A stretch of DNA of 17,770 nucleotides from Ferruginibacter sp. GTDB taxonomy: Bacteria > Bacteroidota > Bacteroidia > Chitinophagales > Chitinophagaceae. This document shows positions 13,949-17,770 of the stretch, in pieces (the first letter of the stretch is position 1; the number at the start of each line of letters is the position of its first letter). Below the pieces are notes generated by a model that was given only the letters and a program-made list of their open reading frames with translations, was not told where the DNA came from and did no database searches. Made by a program: the position numbers and the translations under genes. The DNA lies in NCBI GenBank assembly GCA_030831725.1, contig JAURKN010000128.1, positions 1 to 17,770 of the forward strand, given 5' to 3'.

Positions 13949-15139
13949 TTATTTCAACTTATCCAACAGAATAGGATCCACTGCTGCTTTTGGCAAAACG
14001 ATGGTGATGGTATTGATGGCGATGTAAGCTTCGGAGACATGCATGAATCCACCATAAGGACCGGCATCGCCCCATGAATTCTTGACGATAAAAAATGTTT
14101 TCCCTTCTTTATTTTTTTCTAGCCCGACAATGTGCATCAAGTGATCGTCTTGCGTCGTCAGATTCTCAAATAACTGCTGCCTTAGAGCGGGTGACCATTT
14201 CTCCTCTTCTTCCTGTGTATTTACTTCGCCAGTTGCCGTTGATTTTCTGAAAAGAGCGATTCCTTTCTTGGACTGAAATCCATCATTGCTCACATCCGTG
14301 TCCCAAATGACTGTATACCCTTTCTCCACGGCGCTCTTTATCGTCTTAAGCATCTCTTCCATCGGTATATTGTAATATGAACTGTTGCTGAAATTATCAG
14401 GCACTTCCGGGATCATAGTTTTGAAGAAAGGATGATGGGTGAATGATGTCAGGTAAACAAAATCGTTCTCATTGAAACGGAGTGCTTCAGCTGCGAAAGA
14501 TTGTGGGGTGTATTTTTTTTGATTGAAAACAAAATTTGCAGGCGCCTTACCCATATGTTTATCCAAAATAGAAACAAATCCGGGCTCCCATGGCGCGGTG
14601 AGCGGACCTGAATGTTTAAAAACAATACTATCCAGATAACCCCTCAGCTCCGAGAACAGATTATCATGATTGAACTTTCTTTGTCCGGGTAACAATCCGG
14701 AATACACCGTTTCTGGAATCGCACCATATGTTTTTATGGCTCTTATGGCATCATGCGCCAAGGCCCCTTGACTGAATTGCGCCTTACCCTGACGAAGTAT
14801 ATAATTCCTTGCTTTTTCCAGGTAGATGTTTCTAGCCGTATACATTTCACTGATATCGTAGGCACCGAGACGATTTTTATATGTCTGGCTCTCAATGCAA
14901 GATATGGTCGAAAAAGACCAGCATGTTCCTGTCTTAGCCTGATCTTTCACCGGTGTGGCAAATTGCATTTTGACAGAAGAAAAAGTATCTCCGGCAATTT
15001 TCTGGATACCTTTTGGATCAGAGGTTGTTTCTTTGGAAAGATCAACTTGTGCAAACGAAACTGCACATTGAAAAAATACAGGCAGAAAAAAAACGCCTGT
15101 CTTTATTGAAATTAATTTCATATGATTTTTTTGAGCCAT
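13949..15139 (-). CDS. Secreted papain-like C1 family peptidase (PepC/bleomycin-hydrolase type)
   Basis: A 396-residue cysteine protease. The N-terminus holds a signal peptide whose core is VFFLPVFFQCAVSFA, cleaved before QVDLSK. Catalytic motifs in order: VKDQAKTGTCWSFS with oxyanion Q67 and nucleophile C73, DHLMHIVGL with H333, and IVKNSWGD with N354. The HxM-type histidine context and the insertions between Cys and His resemble the C1B group, whose classical members (PepC, bleomycin hydrolase) are cytoplasmic; this one is exported. The ATG at 15139 overlaps the stop of the LysM gene as TGATG, implying translational coupling. A second ATG at 15121 also leaves an intact signal peptide, and the two starts flank an A7 run. 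Substrate unknown. Confidence 0.9.
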   Translation of the reverse strand: MAQKNHMKLISIKTGVFFLPVFFQCAVSFAQVDLSKETTSDPKGIQKIAGDTFSSVKMQFATPVKDQAKTGTCWSFSTISCIESQTYKNRLGAYDISEMYTARNIYLEKARNYILRQGKAQFSQGALAHDAIRAIKTYGAIPETVYSGLLPGQRKFNHDNLFSELRGYLDSIVFKHSGPLTAPWEPGFVSILDKHMGKAPANFVFNQKKYTPQSFAAEALRFNENDFVYLTSFTHHPFFKTMIPEVPDNFSNSSYYNIPMEEMLKTIKSAVEKGYTVIWDTDVSNDGFQSKKGIALFRKSTATGEVNTQEEEEKWSPALRQQLFENLTTQDDHLMHIVGLEKNKEGKTFFIVKNSWGDAGPYGGFMHVSEAYIAINTITIVLPKAAVDPILLDKLK

Positions 15140-16110
15140 CAATATTTCACCGTCACTTCAAATCTCTCTCCTTCCACACCTAATTCATCTGCGGCAGCAT
15201 TGCTGAGTCTGAGCAAAAGTCCTTTGTTTTGCGATAAATCAGGGATAACATCCAACACTTTTGCATAGACTACTTTCTGATTGGTATTATTGGTGATTTT
15301 GATGATTGTTCCGGCAGGCGCTGAATTATGCAGACAATAATATCTTCCATCTTCCCAGCCACTGGTGCTTTTAAATGATGCCGCCATTCCTGATGTATTC
15401 GAAGCATTGTCGCTCTCCTTATACAGGTCTTTGAATTTACCGCCGTTGAAATCTCTATTGGAAGTTTTAACAACCGGTGCTGACTTCTCTTGTTTTTCTG
15501 AAGGCTCAGTAGCAGCGGGTGTAACAGGTGTTGAAACTTCCGCTTGTTTCGGTTTTGCGGCAACTACCGGTTCCGACTTCGCTGGTGCCTCAATGGTTGC
15601 GGTTTCTTTCTTTATGGGTTCAGTCTTTTTGGGTGTTTCACCTGCTTTTTGAAAACCAACAATCAGATTCATGCCTTCATTCAAACCATCTGATTCAAGA
15701 TTGTTCCACTTTCTTATATCTTCCATGCTTACTGGTGGATAAAGCGTCTTGATGTGATACAGGGTTTCTTTTTTTTGTACTTTATGATAGATCGGATTGC
15801 CTGAAATCGCAGGTGTGGTAGCCGTAGGTTTTTTAGGCGCCGGAGTTGTATTTACGGTATTTTCAGATGGTGCTTTGTTCGGCTGAGCATCAGCCAATGG
15901 TGTCATTTTTTTGGAAGCGGGAATTTTGATCACCTGGTCAAGTTTGAGTCCGGCTTCGAATGGAAGGCTGTTATATTCTGCCAATTCTCTTGGATGGACA
16001 TCATACATCCTGCCTATGGAATAAAAAGTTTCTTTGGGTCCTACCTTATGTGTTTTTTGGGCCATCAAAAATTGTGGCATAAAAATCAGCATCCAGATCA
16101 TTTTTTTCAT
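15139..16110 (-). CDS. LysM protein with two LysM domains and a divergent RlpA-like double-psi barrel
   Basis: A 323-residue exported protein. A signal peptide (residues 1-17, cleaved at LMA-Q) is followed by LysM 1 (about 20-63, THKVGPKETFYSIGRMYDV) and LysM 2 (about 108-152, YHKVQKKETLYHIKTLY), which bind peptidoglycan. Residues about 155-215 are a Pro/Lys/Glu/Ala-rich linker. The end (about 240-323) resembles the double-psi beta-barrel of RlpA: SGMAASF, then LHNSAPAGTIIKITN (H261), VVYAKVLDVIPD (D287) and LLLRLSNAAADELGV. RlpA lytic transglycosylases have a DRGP motif where this protein has DVIP, so it may be a Bacteroidota-specific variant with altered or no activity. Its stop overlaps the start of the secreted C1 protease. 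The 88-bp gap upstream holds no exact promoter box. Confidence 0.9.
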   Translation of the reverse strand: MKKMIWMLIFMPQFLMAQKTHKVGPKETFYSIGRMYDVHPRELAEYNSLPFEAGLKLDQVIKIPASKKMTPLADAQPNKAPSENTVNTTPAPKKPTATTPAISGNPIYHKVQKKETLYHIKTLYPPVSMEDIRKWNNLESDGLNEGMNLIVGFQKAGETPKKTEPIKKETATIEAPAKSEPVVAAKPKQAEVSTPVTPAATEPSEKQEKSAPVVKTSNRDFNGGKFKDLYKESDNASNTSGMAASFKSTSGWEDGRYYCLHNSAPAGTIIKITNNTNQKVVYAKVLDVIPDLSQNKGLLLRLSNAAADELGVEGERFEVTVKY

Positions 16111-16198
16111 GGGAATTCAAATTATGTCCGTTTTACCGGGATTTTCGAATGGGCTTTCAATATACAAATATGAGACTTTCTGATTGTTGTAAAATGTA

Positions 16199-17587
16199 TT
16201 ATTTATTCAGAATCCTCCATTCTCGTGGATAATAATTATTAATTCGATTGGCAAGCGATTTGACCAACGACAGCGCATGCCCTCTGTAGGTCATCAATAT
16301 CCATCCAAGTTCATTTATTTGTGCTGATATGGATTGATGACGAAGCAATTGTAATGCATCTTCCGTTTCGAGTTCGAATCGTGGAAATGACTCAGGCATA
16401 TTGCCACTCATGGCCAATCCATGTTCTGGAATAAATCCCTTGTTTCCCATCGACCCCACTTGAATTCCAGCAGAACGTATGTAAAGATTCTGCTGAATCT
16501 CCGTAATGTATTTTTCCATGGTGTGATTCATGATCAAAAGCTGTCCTTTCCAATCCATCAGCGTTTCCCCCTCATCGATGTGGAGCCAATCTTCCCATGC
16601 ATTCTTTACCCTCATCGGTATAGAAAGATCAGATTTACCGCGTGCTTTATTGTATGAAACCTCATCCTTGCTTTCAAACGCTTCTTTGCTTTTTAGCAAT
16701 GTGAGAAAAAAACCTTCGCCCTTGCATCTGTGGGGTGAACAACGATATCCGTAGCCTCCTTTGTCTTTAGACCGGGTTTCCTGAATGCCCCAAACGGAAT
16801 CCAAAGGAATACGAATCGATTCCATGGAAAAGTTTTTCATCAAATGATCCAACATCGCTTCATTTTCTGATTCCGAATAAGAACAAGTGGAATAAATAAG
16901 ATAACCACCCGGCTTGAGTGCGGGTAAAACATCCTCCAAAATCCGCTCCTGTCGAAGAGCGCAATGCTCCACATGAGCGGGACTCCAGTGCGATATGGCA
17001 TCTGGATCTTTTCTGAACATTCCACTACCACTGCATGGTGCATCCACTATGATAAGATCAAACCAAGCCGGAAGTCGCTGAAAATCCCTCGGATCGGATC
17101 CCGTGACAATCGCATTTTTTGCGCCCCACTTCACCCAGTTTTCCATGAGTATATTCTGTCGCTGCTTGATCACTTCATTGCTGATGATCAATGCATCGGA
17201 CGATAATAAGGATTGAAGGTGCGTGGATTTTCCTCCGGGTGCGGCACAAAGGTCCAGCACACATTTCAGCTCCATGTCTTGCATCACTTTTTTTACCGCC
17301 TGTTCCAAAAACATACTTCCAGCCTCCTGAACATAATATGCTCCGGCATGAAACAAAGGATCCAAGGTAAACGAAGGTCTTTCATTGAGATAATATCCAT
17401 CTTGGGTCCATGGAACAAGAGAAGGTTCGAGGGTTTTGAAATGCTCGAATGGATTGATTTTTTTTGCAGGATTGATTCTGATGGAAACGGGTGCCGGCTC
17501 AGACAAAGCAACTGTAAATGCTGTCAAATCCATATCCGGAATTCCATGTAAAGAATCTAAAAATGCGGAAGGAAGTTCAATCGGCAT
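16199..17587 (-). CDS. NOL1/NOP2/Sun family RNA cytosine-5 methyltransferase, RsmF-like
   Basis: A 462-residue S-adenosylmethionine-dependent RNA m5C methyltransferase. An N-terminal segment with VSIRINPAKK (34-43) and HAGAYYVQEAGSMF (80-93) precedes the catalytic domain. Motif I is DLCAAPGGKS at 112-121. Motif IV is VDAPCSGSGMFRKD with C185. Motif VI is STCSYSESENE with C235. The two cysteines are the pair used for catalysis and release in this family. The remaining ~170 residues resemble the pre-PUA/PUA extension of E. coli RsmF, which modifies 16S rRNA C1407. Length (E. coli RsmF about 480) and motif order favour RsmF over RsmB, which has an N-terminal NusB-like domain not present here. 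It begins 3 bp after the end of pntB on the same strand. Confidence 0.93.
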   Translation of the reverse strand: MPIELPSAFLDSLHGIPDMDLTAFTVALSEPAPVSIRINPAKKINPFEHFKTLEPSLVPWTQDGYYLNERPSFTLDPLFHAGAYYVQEAGSMFLEQAVKKVMQDMELKCVLDLCAAPGGKSTHLQSLLSSDALIISNEVIKQRQNILMENWVKWGAKNAIVTGSDPRDFQRLPAWFDLIIVDAPCSGSGMFRKDPDAISHWSPAHVEHCALRQERILEDVLPALKPGGYLIYSTCSYSESENEAMLDHLMKNFSMESIRIPLDSVWGIQETRSKDKGGYGYRCSPHRCKGEGFFLTLLKSKEAFESKDEVSYNKARGKSDLSIPMRVKNAWEDWLHIDEGETLMDWKGQLLIMNHTMEKYITEIQQNLYIRSAGIQVGSMGNKGFIPEHGLAMSGNMPESFPRFELETEDALQLLRHQSISAQINELGWILMTYRGHALSLVKSLANRINNYYPREWRILNK

Positions 17588-17590
17588 GAA

Positions 17591-17770
17591 TTAGGCATTC
17601 TTGATTTCTGTGCAAAGATCCTGTAGCACTTTTTTGGCATCACCAAATAACATAGATGTTTTAGGCCTGAAAAACAGGTCATTCTCGATGCCTGCATAAC
17701 CTGGCTTCATACTTCTTTTATTGACGATGATTGTTTTTGCCAGTTCCACATCCAAAATAGGCATTCCATA
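17591..17770 (-). CDS. pntB: C-terminal fragment of NAD(P) transhydrogenase subunit beta PntB
   Basis: The last 59 codons of a gene that enters from the right edge on the minus strand and stops at TAA (17591-17593). The visible peptide has GMPILDVELAKTIIVNKRSM, PGYAGIENDLFF and SMLFGDAKK, which match the C-terminal NADP-binding domain III of PntB. There, the KRSM-x-x-GYAG and MLFGDAK segments contact the nucleotide. The full subunit would be an inner-membrane protein that couples proton movement to hydride transfer between NADH and NADP. Transmembrane segments and pntA lie outside the window. rsmF-like follows after only 3 bp, so it is probably transcribed with pntB. Confidence 0.9.
   Translation of the reverse strand, partial: YGMPILDVELAKTIIVNKRSMKPGYAGIENDLFFRPKTSMLFGDAKKVLQDLCTEIKNA

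Noticed and set aside
15769..15776. A8/T8 homopolymer tracts (also 7973-7980) as phase-variation switches
   Set aside because: They fall on Lys-Lys codons in conserved domains of housekeeping-type proteins, and such tracts recur in this AT-leaning genome; nothing else suggests switching.

Overview
This window looks like ordinary chromosome of a Bacteroidota bacterium. It carries a type IX secretion pair (a PorP/SprF-like protein and a substrate with a gliding-motility-type C-terminal domain). Clear Shine-Dalgarno sites are generally absent, and TAnnTTTG boxes, the -7 element of this phylum, lie in front of several starts. The closest families (NamZ/DUF1343, secreted C1 protease, LysM plus double-psi barrel, single ExbB-ExbD, SPFH protein) are all common in Chitinophagia, Sphingobacteriia and Saprospiria. 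I cannot resolve the order. I see no tRNA, rRNA, insertion sequence, CRISPR array, phage gene or defence island.

Layout, left to right. A truncated serine hydrolase tail (1-178) is followed by a strongly strand-asymmetric heptameric repeat block (183-424). Then come a GDSL hydrolase (+) and a convergent YjbR-like gene (-). Next is a minus-strand pair of a PorP/SprF-like outer-membrane protein and an 832-residue multi-domain surface protein, ending in a clear hairpin. yigZ and ribD form a minus-strand pair. ribD and prmC diverge from a 39-bp gap in which both promoter boxes almost touch the start codons. A minus-strand run reads FKBP isomerase, pepT, SPFH protein, exbB, exbD, and its last gene overlaps the end of prmC tail to tail. 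A divergent 171-bp gap then leads into a plus-strand pair, namZ-like and fmt. Converging on fmt is a minus-strand pair: a LysM/RlpA-like protein translationally coupled to a secreted papain-like protease. The right edge holds an RsmF/Nop2-type methyltransferase directly behind the end of pntB.

Much of the window concerns the cell envelope: surface protein export (1534-4960), energised ExbB-ExbD and membrane organisation (7584-9690), peptidoglycan turnover (namZ-like) and peptidoglycan binding with extracytoplasmic proteolysis (13949-16110). The rest is housekeeping: riboflavin synthesis, release-factor methylation, initiator tRNA formylation, rRNA methylation, peptide degradation and transhydrogenase.

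I did not find a clearly new system. The best candidates for a second look are the C-free/G-free repeat block, the divergent and possibly leaderless ribD/prmC promoters, and the coupled LysM-barrel/secreted C1B protease pair.
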